Shown here: positions 25,887 through 33,002 of the stretch, in pieces
Position numbering within the stretch: position 1 is the first letter of the stretch
Layout: each line of letters starts with the position of its first letter
Assembly (NCBI RefSeq): GCF_009936035.1
Contig: NZ_QWEO01000011.1
Span: 28,133-92,132, forward strand
Reading direction: 5' to 3'
Source of the DNA: Neglectibacter sp. X58
GTDB taxonomy: Bacteria > Bacillota > Clostridia > Oscillospirales > Acutalibacteraceae
DNA: 64,000 nucleotides
Notes under the pieces: generated by a model
What the model was told of the DNA's origin: nothing
Databases searched by the model: none
What the model saw: the letters and a program-made list of their open reading frames with translations, nothing else
Position numbers and translations under genes: made by a program

Positions 25887-25927
25887 TTCCAGTTTCTCGT
25901 TCTCGGCAAATTCTCCATAAACTGGAA
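25887..25927. repeat. Inverted repeat before the CPBP gene
   Basis: TTCCAGTTT (25887-25895) and AAACTGGAA (25919-25927) form a perfect 9-bp stem with a 23-base loop. The loop contains GGAGAATTTGCC on the reverse strand, close to the GGAGAAATTGCC that ends the repeat at 26917-26962. Confidence 0.5.
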
Positions 25928-25941
25928 GTTGTCTATCTTAT

Positions 25942-26916
25942 TCAATCAGCATTTATATAGCAATGTTCAATTATCTGCTCCTTCATCTCTGAATAATAGA
26001 TGATGTGTTGAATAGTTTCCTCCATCTGTTCTATTCCAATTTCTTTTTCATCATCTCCGCAATCCATACCTAACACACGCTTAATATTATATTCCAACCA
26101 TTCCAATCTGCCGTTATTACAATCATATAGTGTTTCCCAATCTATGGGCAAATCTCCGCCTGCATTTTTATATCCCTGCAAAAAAGCCTGAAACAGTCTA
26201 AAATCAATTTGGCAATCCTCATATCCAGACCAACATAATGCCAGTTCTAACAATTCCATAAACGGATTGTTGTAAGATAAGCATTCCAAATCAATAATAC
26301 GATAATCATTCCCATTCCAGAGAACATTTTTGCAATCCATATCGTTATGGCAGACAGATACAATTTGAGGCAGTTTCTTTCTTGCCAGATTGCCTTTATT
26401 TTGGCTATCTTTGATTACCAGCAAACTATCTTTCAGCATTGCAGACAACCTCACATTGACTTTTTCCATTTTGGCAAGATAGAATTCCCAATCAATGGAC
26501 ATTTCAGGAAAGTTTTTGCTCTCAAATTTCTTGTATATACTATGGATTTTAGCAAGTACCTTTCCTATTTCTCCGCAATGATATTCTGTTATCTCATTGC
26601 TTCTCAAAGATTTTCCTGGAAAATAATCAAAGAGGTAGAAATATTCGCCATCTATTTCCTGCATTTTTCTTCCGTCAAAAGATAATGCAGGAAGAATAGG
26701 AATATCCTGTTGCTCCAATAAAACTTCTATCTGCTCAGCCTTAGCATAATTTTCCATAGCCGTTTCTCTTTGCATAACAAATGGATTCAGCAGTTTAAGT
26801 GCATAAACGCCTTGCTCTGTGTCAACCTTATACATCTTGTGTATAAAACCGCCATTCAGACGGGTTGGTTCGCCTTTCAATTTCCAATTAAATTTTTTTG
26901 CTATCTTGATAAACAT
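25942..26916 (-). CDS. Aminoglycoside phosphotransferase / choline kinase-like protein
   Basis: 324 residues. Kinase-like features: VYALKLLNPF (ATP-binding Lys), catalytic loop VCHNDMDCKNVLW (HxDxxxxN) and metal-binding IIDLECLSYNNP. CotS/Stk-like members of this superfamily also match in length, so the substrate may be a sugar, spore-coat component or antibiotic. The neighbourhood of GNATs and GrpB favours a resistance-like role. The ribosome binding site (GGAGAAATT) is part of the boundary repeat. Confidence 0.82.
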   Translation of the reverse strand: MFIKIAKKFNWKLKGEPTRLNGGFIHKMYKVDTEQGVYALKLLNPFVMQRETAMENYAKAEQIEVLLEQQDIPILPALSFDGRKMQEIDGEYFYLFDYFPGKSLRSNEITEYHCGEIGKVLAKIHSIYKKFESKNFPEMSIDWEFYLAKMEKVNVRLSAMLKDSLLVIKDSQNKGNLARKKLPQIVSVCHNDMDCKNVLWNGNDYRIIDLECLSYNNPFMELLELALCWSGYEDCQIDFRLFQAFLQGYKNAGGDLPIDWETLYDCNNGRLEWLEYNIKRVLGMDCGDDEKEIGIEQMEETIQHIIYYSEMKEQIIEHCYINAD

Positions 26917-26962
26917 GGCAATTTCTCCAAATACCGATTTTTCTTTATATCTTTTCAGAAAT
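26917..26962 (-). repeat. Cassette-boundary-like repeat, copy e
   Basis: Reverse strand: TTTCTGAAAAGATATAAAG, then AAATCGGTATTTGGAGAAAT, then TGCC and the next ATG. Aligns over about 45 bases with the segment at 27837-27890 and includes the ribosome binding site of the phosphotransferase gene. Confidence 0.55.
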
Positions 26963-26987
26963 TACTTTGTTGTCATGCTCCTCAAAA

Positions 26988-27836
26988 TCACGTCTGGTCA
27001 GACTTCATTCGAATCACAGCGCCACAGACAAATAAATATCCGATAATTGAAATTATGGATGCTTCTACTCCAAATCCCGCCCCAGTCACCAACACATTAT
27101 CAGAGGAAATAATAATCGAAAAAACAGGCTCTCCATAAACGCCTTGTACGGTTGTGATATGCATGATATCCGTTACCAAAATAAAATTCCATATTGCATG
27201 AAGCAAGCTGCTGTTACTTATGGAATTTCCTTTCCATGTAACAAGTGAAAACATGAGGCCTACCAGTGTTCCGCTGATCATAAGCAGCAGGATGCCTGCA
27301 ACGCTGAATTCGTCCATGGAAGGAAGGTGCAACAGGCTGAACAGGAAGGACGGAACTAAAAACGCAACAGGCTTTCCCCACTTTGTCTCAAGCAGTTTCA
27401 GAATGTATCCACGAAACAGCATTTCTTCTAAAACGCCTGCTTTCAATGCCGCAATGATGGAGTATGTGACAGCTATCACGATTTCAGCTGGATTTGATGT
27501 TGTCACTATCGGACTACCAATAATCACATAACAGATCACGACAAAAGAAGGAAGAATTGCAGCATATAAAACAGCCCATTTCCTGATAGAGCAGGTAATT
27601 CTAAAATCCTTCATTTTGAGGTGAAGTATCTTTGTCGTATACAGCCAAAACAATACATACGTAACAATGAAGCATCCTAATATCCGTAAAATAGAATAAA
27701 GTCCCCTTATCGGTAATTCAATCATTGAAAATAGTAGATCAAACGCCAGACTGCTGAGCAGATCACCTGCAAAATACAGCAGAACATAGACAATAATATG
27801 TACTATTGTTTTCCCTTTTAAAAATTGCATTTCCAT
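26988..27836 (-). CDS. CPBP-family intramembrane metalloprotease
   Basis: 282 residues, about eight hydrophobic segments. Motifs EEMLFRGYILKLLE, FLFSLLHLP and LLHAIWNFI give the Glu-Glu, His and His catalytic set. GGAGAAATC upstream of ATG 27836 lies in a boundary repeat. Probably bacteriocin self-protection or peptide processing, by analogy; not close to the other CPBP protein in sequence. Confidence 0.88.
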   Translation of the reverse strand: MEMQFLKGKTIVHIIVYVLLYFAGDLLSSLAFDLLFSMIELPIRGLYSILRILGCFIVTYVLFWLYTTKILHLKMKDFRITCSIRKWAVLYAAILPSFVVICYVIIGSPIVTTSNPAEIVIAVTYSIIAALKAGVLEEMLFRGYILKLLETKWGKPVAFLVPSFLFSLLHLPSMDEFSVAGILLLMISGTLVGLMFSLVTWKGNSISNSSLLHAIWNFILVTDIMHITTVQGVYGEPVFSIIISSDNVLVTGAGFGVEASIISIIGYLFVCGAVIRMKSDQT

Positions 27837-27890
27837 CTTGAGATTTCTCCGTACTCCAATTCCAATTTCTCTTTATATTTCTTCAGAAAT
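27837..27890 (-). repeat. Cassette-boundary-like repeat, copy d
   Basis: Reverse strand: ATTTCTGAAGAAATATAAAG (also encoding the end of the upstream small protein), then AAATTGGAATT, then GGAGAAATC before the next ATG. The AAATT-GG-AATT stem keeps pairing by complementary changes relative to the AAATC-GG-GATTT form of copy g. Confidence 0.55.
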
Positions 27891-28133
27891 CTTCCTGTTT
27901 TTATCTTCGTCCTCAACCTTTGAATCACTGGCCACTTTATCTGCTTTTAAATTATTCTGCATCCTTTTTTCTTCCATCTTCTTATAAGCTTCCATCATTC
28001 CATTTTTGACCGCCCATTTGATCACGAAGTATAAGGCAATCAAAACAACAATGGCCGTTCCAGCGCTGATCCCCAGCTCCTGCCACATCTCGGCAAGTCC
28101 CTCTCTCACTCCGAATTTTTCCCACAAATCCAT
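27873..28133 (-). CDS. Small single-pass membrane protein, 86 aa
   Basis: Begins MDLWEKFGVREGLAEMWQEL. One hydrophobic segment at about 24-42, then a long charged tail (KKMEEKRMQNNLKADK). GGAGG upstream. Similar small proteins from Lachnospiraceae are annotated DUF6019, from memory. Function unknown. Its last codons lie in a boundary repeat. Confidence 0.65.
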   Translation of the reverse strand: MDLWEKFGVREGLAEMWQELGISAGTAIVVLIALYFVIKWAVKNGMMEAYKKMEEKRMQNNLKADKVASDSKVEDEDKNRKISEEI

Positions 28134-28164
28134 TTCCCATTCCTTCCTTCCTCCTATCTTCCGA

Positions 28165-29106
28165 TTATCTGACTGTCAGCCCGTTTTGACGGATACTGTC
28201 CAATTCTTCTGCCGATAAACATCCCGATTCATACAGCCGTAAATATTCTTTGGATACATCCGAGTCAAAAATCAGAATATCATCCGAATTGATTGTAACA
28301 TCCACGCCGCTGCGGTAAAGCCTGCCGATTGGATGGTCTGACATACCAGGAATCCTGCCAAGCAATATGTTGCTGCTTGGGGTGATATTAAGACGGATAT
28401 GATGATCAGCCAAAAAGCGCACAACACTTTCATCATGTATTGCGGAAATGCCATGCTGGACTTCATGTAGCTCCAATTCTTCTACCGCCCTTCTCACATC
28501 TTCCGCAGATCCCCACTCGCCGACATGTGCTTTTAAACGAAGCCCCTCTTTTTTTGCCCTGCGGTAAATTGACTTGAAATTTTCTATGGGCTGCACCAAT
28601 TCATCTCCGTACAAATCAATGGAATAAAAAGCCCTGTTTCCCCAAAAATGTGAAAGACACTCTTCCAGATATCCAATAGGACAATGCCTTGACAGGCCAA
28701 TCTGCAGCCGCAATTCCATATCCGGTGCAATTTCTCTCTGTGCCGTGGTAAACGCTTCAATCAATTCGTCAATATCATTATGAAAATATTCTGAAAGCCC
28801 CCAGACATCTTCTCCAATCTCCAGCACGGTAACGCCGTCTTCCCTGGCCTGATGGAGGGTGGCCCGAATCAGAAGCTTTCTCATTTCTGATGTCTCGAAT
28901 CTTTTTCCAAGGTTTTCCCGGTTCCATGCATGCATTTCATCCATGGACAATATGGGAGTTTTCACAGGCTCTATCTTTATGCCTGTCATTTTGTGCAGAT
29001 ACTGCCGGCTTCCGCCCAGTATAAAATGGTTATGCAGGTCAGATTTGGGAAACGCCCTGATTTTCTCTAAATTCCCTTGTTTCAATGCATCGGTGAAACT
29101 TTCCAT
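28165..29106 (-). CDS. Adenosine deaminase-like amidohydrolase
   Basis: 313 residues. Metal-binding LHNHFILGG near the N-terminus, RLKAHVGEWG, VQHGISAIHDE and TINSDDILIFDS match the adenosine deaminase family active site. The protein ends soon after LSAEELDSIRQNG, where relatives have some 20 more residues, so the C-terminus may have been trimmed. Only 17 bases separate it from the GNAT gene upstream; its own ribosome binding site is weak, which suggests coupling. Confidence 0.82.
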   Translation of the reverse strand: MESFTDALKQGNLEKIRAFPKSDLHNHFILGGSRQYLHKMTGIKIEPVKTPILSMDEMHAWNRENLGKRFETSEMRKLLIRATLHQAREDGVTVLEIGEDVWGLSEYFHNDIDELIEAFTTAQREIAPDMELRLQIGLSRHCPIGYLEECLSHFWGNRAFYSIDLYGDELVQPIENFKSIYRRAKKEGLRLKAHVGEWGSAEDVRRAVEELELHEVQHGISAIHDESVVRFLADHHIRLNITPSSNILLGRIPGMSDHPIGRLYRSGVDVTINSDDILIFDSDVSKEYLRLYESGCLSAEELDSIRQNGLTVR

Positions 29107-29123
29107 TATAAAGACAGCTCGTT

Positions 29124-29609
29124 TTATTCATCAATCTCAATCATCCGTTTATATACACCCGAAGATTTTTCACCAATCAGAATTGCGTTTACGCATTTTT
29201 TATAAAAATCAACAGCGGATTTTGTGGGCCATCCAATAATGGCATACGCATAGCCAAGCTCCCGCATGGATTCCAGCGCCTTTAACAGTAAGGCTTTCCC
29301 CACACCTTTTTTTCTTTCACTTTCCAGCACAGCCATAGGGCCGAAAAAATTCCTGGCTGTCGCCTCATAACATGCGAAACCGATGATTTCCTTTTCCCTT
29401 GTTGCAATATAACAGGTAATGGGATTATTAGAAAAAGCGGCCTTAACCTCATCTAAATAATCATCTTTTGCACATGTCCTGGAGAAAGCAATGATCCTGC
29501 TCCTGTCAGGCGCTAATGCTTTTTTGATTCTGATGCCACTTTTCAATAAATTTTTTTCTATATCATGTGAATGGGGTATATTATATAGTTTAACAAGCAT
29601 ATCCGCCAT
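29124..29609 (-). CDS. GNAT-family N-acetyltransferase
   Basis: 161 residues from ATG 29609, which has AGGAGG upstream; the open frame extends to 29660 without one. AVLESERKKGVGKALLLKALESM is the acetyl-CoA loop, VDFYKKCVNAILI the C-terminal strand. Probably the first gene of the resistance-like array, directly downstream of a truncated gene end at 29716. Confidence 0.87.
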   Translation of the reverse strand: MADMLVKLYNIPHSHDIEKNLLKSGIRIKKALAPDRSRIIAFSRTCAKDDYLDEVKAAFSNNPITCYIATREKEIIGFACYEATARNFFGPMAVLESERKKGVGKALLLKALESMRELGYAYAIIGWPTKSAVDFYKKCVNAILIGEKSSGVYKRMIEIDE

Positions 29610-29715
29610 ATGATTACCTCCTGATACTATTGCGCCATATACGCATAAAGTGTGATCCATTTATTCTCTTCGCCAACTTTTCCTGCTTTAAACGCTGGTA
29701 CACTTTTTGATGCTG

Positions 29716-29847
29716 TTAATATGTTGCTCGCTCCATAACGGCTGTATCGCCTCTCCGCTCTGCGTCTTTATAGACGCGGAAGGGCGTATTCAGTAACTTC
29801 ATATTCATACTTGCCCCTGCAAGGCCTTCCATTGTTTTCGTATGCAT
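29716..29847 (-). pseudogene. Truncated small protein, 43 aa
   Basis: Starts MHTKTMEGLAGASMNMKLLN after GGAGGGACAATT and ends DTAVMERATY. From memory, proteins with this N-terminus in related bacteria are about 110-130 residues with a charged helical tail, so this copy seems cut after AVMERA. It would mark the edge of the inserted GNAT-to-GrpB array. It has its own promoter-like sequence (TTGTAT, 17 bp, TATATC on the reverse strand just upstream). Confidence 0.5.
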
Positions 29848-29927
29848 AATTGTCCCTCCTTTGCATTTTCCTGATATAATCCTTTTAAGAAACCCATACA
29901 ATAGAATCTACGCTTCGCGAGTCTTCT

Positions 29928-29957
29928 ACAATAAAATCTAAAAGAAGATTTTATTGT
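29928..29957. repeat. Perfect 12-bp inverted repeat
   Basis: ACAATAAAATCT (29928-29939) and AGATTTTATTGT (29946-29957) flank a 6-base loop. A near copy, ACAATAGAATCT, lies at 29898-29909. No T-run follows on either strand; possible operator or transcript-stabilising hairpin upstream of the truncated gene. Confidence 0.55.
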
Positions 29958-29986
29958 AATGTATTGTCATGAATGATGCTGCCATT

Positions 29987-30034
29987 TCAAAAATACCGGA
30001 AAACAGTGCGCATTTGCCACCATCTCCCGGTATT
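29987..30034 (-). terminator. Terminator after the Glu/Lys-rich protein gene
   Basis: On the reverse strand AATACCGG (30034-30027) pairs with CCGGTATT (29999-29992), followed by five T residues. Confidence 0.65.
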
Positions 30035-30062
30035 GATACCACACTAAAAATCCAAATCTCTT

Positions 30063-30623
30063 TTATTCTGATACAGAAGCATTCTGCCGCCTGTAGGTGT
30101 CATTGTCTTTCTGGCTTAACTCGTTTTCTATCTGCGCCAGCTTTTTCTCCAGTTCCCGGATTTTCTTTTCATCTCCGGAAGCTGACTGGATCTGCTGTTC
30201 CAACTGTTGCTTTTTCTCTTTCAGCTTCTTGATTTCCCTGTCAACCTTATCGGTATTCGTGACGCATTTCTCCGCCGGCTTTCCCTGATTGTCTCCGCTT
30301 ACCTTCGGCCCTTTTCCATCTTCGCCTTCCCCGGAACGGTCATCCTTTCCATCTGCATGGTCAGCTTTCGGGTCATCAAAAAAGATTTTCCGGTTGCCGT
30401 TCTCGTCCTGGCCTACCCGGTACAGTCCCGTAGGCTTTTTTCCCGACTTTTCACTGCTGATGTATTCGTCCTGTGGTTCGGACAGCCTGCCGGATTTTTT
30501 CTCCTCTGTAGCCTTCTCGGCTTCCTTTGCTTCCTTCGCCCTCTCGGCGGCCTGTTTTTCCTTCACCCTTTCTGCGTAGTCGGTTCTGGAATGTTCATAG
30601 TTTCCATTCACCTGCATTGCCAT
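30063..30623 (-). CDS. Highly charged coiled-coil protein of unknown function
   Basis: 186 residues from ATG 30623 (AAGGAGG, 9-base spacing). Begins MAMQVNGNYEHS. Low-complexity Ala/Glu/Lys segment at about 20-50, a middle with YISSEKSGKKPTGLYRVGQDENG, and a coiled coil at about 125-175 (VDREIKKLKEKKQQLEQQI). No signal peptide or membrane segment. Related proteins are common in Lachnospiraceae beside the small protein at 29716; I know of no function (some are labelled DUF6033). Confidence 0.7.
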   Translation of the reverse strand: MAMQVNGNYEHSRTDYAERVKEKQAAERAKEAKEAEKATEEKKSGRLSEPQDEYISSEKSGKKPTGLYRVGQDENGNRKIFFDDPKADHADGKDDRSGEGEDGKGPKVSGDNQGKPAEKCVTNTDKVDREIKKLKEKKQQLEQQIQSASGDEKKIRELEKKLAQIENELSQKDNDTYRRQNASVSE

Positions 30624-30713
30624 AAGCATGTTCCTCCTTCAATTTGATATTGTCAGGCAGGCGCCCTTACAGACAGCTTCCTTTTTCTTTTTTCGGCTGT
30701 AGAAAGTAACGCG

Positions 30714-32042
30714 TTAATCCATTTGCTGCGGGATACCTTCTGGGTGCTGTGAAATGATCAGTAGCACATGGAGGACAAATTTATTCTCCTGTGTCTCTAT
30801 ACTCATGGCGCCGCCATATTTTTCAGCCACCTTCTTTACGTTTGACAGGCCTGTCCCTTTTTTGAACGCGCCTTTCCCATGGAAGCTGTTTTCAATTTCC
30901 ATCATAAGGAAATCTCCCTGGATACGCCCGGACACATGGATATATTTTTCCATACCGGCATCCAACCTTTTTACTGCCTGAATCGCATTGTCCAGTGCAT
31001 TTGACAGGATAATGCAGATATCAATGTCCTTAAGGCTGCAGGGATATGGCAGAAGGAGGGAACAGTCCACATCGATCCCCATGCTTTTGGCAATCCCCAG
31101 CTTGTTTCCCACCAAAATATCCACTACCGGGTTATTGGTACTGCAGGGGAATGACATTTTTTCCGCCATATCGTCCATATCTTCCATATAGCTTACCGCT
31201 TCTTCCAGTTTCCCGCTCTGCAGAAGATTTTTCACCACTGCGATGTGGTTCCTGATGTCATGGCGGAAGGACTTTGTTTCATCGTAACGTGTCTTCGCTT
31301 CCTCCACATACTGGTTCAGGGAATGTTCTTCCTGTTCCAGCAACGAAATTTCAGTGCTGAGGCGGAAATTTTGCTGCAGCTTCCTATAAAAAAACAGAAT
31401 GCAGAACAGGCTTAAAAGTCCCAAAAGATGCATTACAAGCAGCTGCCAGTGACTGAACAGATACTCGAAAGATCCGTCCTCCTCTAATAATATATACTGG
31501 CAATCAAATGAAATCATATTAATGTACTCACTCATAATAAAGATCATCAGGATCGGAATGAAAACCAGAAACATTTGCTGCATTTCCGATGCGGTATAGT
31601 CGGAAAAATAGCGATACACCATATAATAGCAAACCCCTGTCAGCAAAAGTGACGCAGCCTCACTGGCCAGCATGGCCGCAATACCGGCCGTATCATAGAA
31701 AAAATTTGGCAGCCATGCGTATAACAGACCTATCAGAGATTTCACAATCCCATAGCAGAGCAGCATGATTTCAGTTGTCAGGGCCGCATACAGAAGGGAA
31801 GACTTAAAATCCGCATGGCAGACCAGGATCCCACATACCGTAAGAAGAAATACCATCGCCACGAAGCCGGTCACCGTGCCAACTGAAAGAAAGCGGGTGA
31901 CAATCACCGCACATACTCCAAACAGGAAATAAAACGGGGGCAAAAGTTTCTTTTTCAGGATTTTTGCCAAAAAATAAAACTGAAAGGTCCCCTCAATGAG
32001 GCCTATCACATATATATTGAAAAAGTCTAAATACTCAGCCAT
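30714..32042 (-). CDS. AgrC-like GHKL sensor histidine kinase
   Basis: 442 residues from ATG 32042, preferred over a TTG at 32070-32072 that only makes a 4-base overlap. About six membrane segments in residues 1-205, then a coiled coil and FRHDIRNHIAVVKNLL, whose first His is the phospho-acceptor of this family. ATPase motifs ILSNALDNAIQAV, and GTGLSNVKKVAEKYGG. Such kinases usually sense peptides. No agrB/agrD-like genes are adjacent, so the signal may be made elsewhere or be foreign. Confidence 0.9.
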   Translation of the reverse strand: MAEYLDFFNIYVIGLIEGTFQFYFLAKILKKKLLPPFYFLFGVCAVIVTRFLSVGTVTGFVAMVFLLTVCGILVCHADFKSSLLYAALTTEIMLLCYGIVKSLIGLLYAWLPNFFYDTAGIAAMLASEAASLLLTGVCYYMVYRYFSDYTASEMQQMFLVFIPILMIFIMSEYINMISFDCQYILLEEDGSFEYLFSHWQLLVMHLLGLLSLFCILFFYRKLQQNFRLSTEISLLEQEEHSLNQYVEEAKTRYDETKSFRHDIRNHIAVVKNLLQSGKLEEAVSYMEDMDDMAEKMSFPCSTNNPVVDILVGNKLGIAKSMGIDVDCSLLLPYPCSLKDIDICIILSNALDNAIQAVKRLDAGMEKYIHVSGRIQGDFLMMEIENSFHGKGAFKKGTGLSNVKKVAEKYGGAMSIETQENKFVLHVLLIISQHPEGIPQQMD

Positions 32043-32068
32043 GTTACCAGCCCCCATATCTAAAATTC

Positions 32069-32773
32069 TCAAATGTTCTTCATATACTGCAGAACAACGC
32101 CGGAGAACTCCTTGCTCCGCAGCCGTGATACGGGAATCTCTTTGCCATTATCCATACAGGCCGTCCCGTTTTTATAGCCTTTTAAATGTTTCAGATTGAT
32201 CAGATAGCTCCTGTGGCACCGGTAAAAACGGTTATCCAGCTTTGTTTCCAGATTTTCAATCCGTTCATAATAATCAACAACCTCGCCGGAATCCAGGTTC
32301 AGATATATTTTCCGGTCTATGATCTCACAGAAGACAATCTCATCCTTTGGGATGATGCGCCCCTCATATCCCTTTTGCACCAGCAGGCTGTCTTCGCTGG
32401 CGTTCTGCATGGAAGCGTAGAGGCGGTCCATTGTCTTTTCAAACTGTTTTTTATCCACCGGCTTGACCAGATAATCGTAGGCCTGCACCTCAAAAGACTG
32501 GAATACCATCTCTTTCAGTACCGTAATAAAGACTAAAAAGCCCCGGAACTGATCCGCCCTGAGTCTCCTTGCTGTCTCCATGCCGTCCATATCCTTCATC
32601 TGGATATCCAGAAACAGGATGTCGATCTGCCCATTGTAGCTTAACAGCTCTTCGCCGCTGGAAAACATACGGAGGCTGATCTCCCGGTTCTTTTTACGAA
32701 AGAAATCAGAAACAAAAGACCTTATATGCTCAGACATATGTTTTTCATCATCACAGATTGCAATACGGATCAA
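32069..32773 (-). CDS. LytTR-family response regulator (AgrA-like)
   Basis: 234 residues. Receiver: D8-D9, D56 (LFLDIQMKDMDG), Lys in YDYLVKPVDKK. LytTR DNA-binding domain from about 130 (IPKDEIVFCEIIDRKIYLN, RFYRCHRSYLINLKHLKGY). LytTR proteins bind direct repeats about two helical turns apart; exactly such a pair lies at 32936-32969 before its own promoter, so it probably regulates itself. Confidence 0.92.
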   Translation of the reverse strand: MIRIAICDDEKHMSEHIRSFVSDFFRKKNREISLRMFSSGEELLSYNGQIDILFLDIQMKDMDGMETARRLRADQFRGFLVFITVLKEMVFQSFEVQAYDYLVKPVDKKQFEKTMDRLYASMQNASEDSLLVQKGYEGRIIPKDEIVFCEIIDRKIYLNLDSGEVVDYYERIENLETKLDNRFYRCHRSYLINLKHLKGYKNGTACMDNGKEIPVSRLRSKEFSGVVLQYMKNI

Positions 32774-32855
32774 TGCACCACCTCCTCGTCATGATCAGCA
32801 TTCGCCGTTCGTCAATCATGCAAGCATGTTGACTCACTTGCGCTCATGATATCGC

Positions 32856-32884
32856 CAGCGGCAAAAGATATACTTTTGCCGCTG
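32856..32884. repeat. Perfect 12-bp hairpin in the LytTR operon leader
   Basis: CAGCGGCAAAAG (32856-32867) and CTTTTGCCGCTG (32873-32884) with a 5-base loop ATATA. It lies in the 5' leader downstream of the promoter at 32902-32930. No T-run follows on the reverse strand, so it could be an mRNA stabiliser or a protein-binding site. Confidence 0.6.
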
Positions 32885-32901
32885 CCATAGACAGACTTTT
32901 T

Positions 32902-32969
32902 ATTATAGCCTGTCGGAAATGCCAAAACAATTTGATTGCTGTGAAATGTTTATCTGTTGCTGTGAAATG
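32902..32969 (-). promoter_or_regulatory. Promoter with LytTR direct repeat
   Basis: Reverse strand: TTGTTT (32930-32925), 17 bp, TATAAT (32907-32902). Directly upstream are two exact 13-bp repeats, TTGCTGTGAAATG on the forward strand (32936-32948 and 32957-32969), offset 21 bp. Repeat length, offset and position next to the -35 element match AgrA/LytTR activation sites. Confidence 0.7.
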
Positions 32970-33002
32970 CTGAATAAAAACCGATCAATCCCTCCATCGG
33001 AA

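Noticed and set aside
25853..25945. 31-codon upstream extension of the CPBP gene
   Set aside because: No ribosome binding site at 25945; the extension falls in an inverted repeat related to the array boundary segments.
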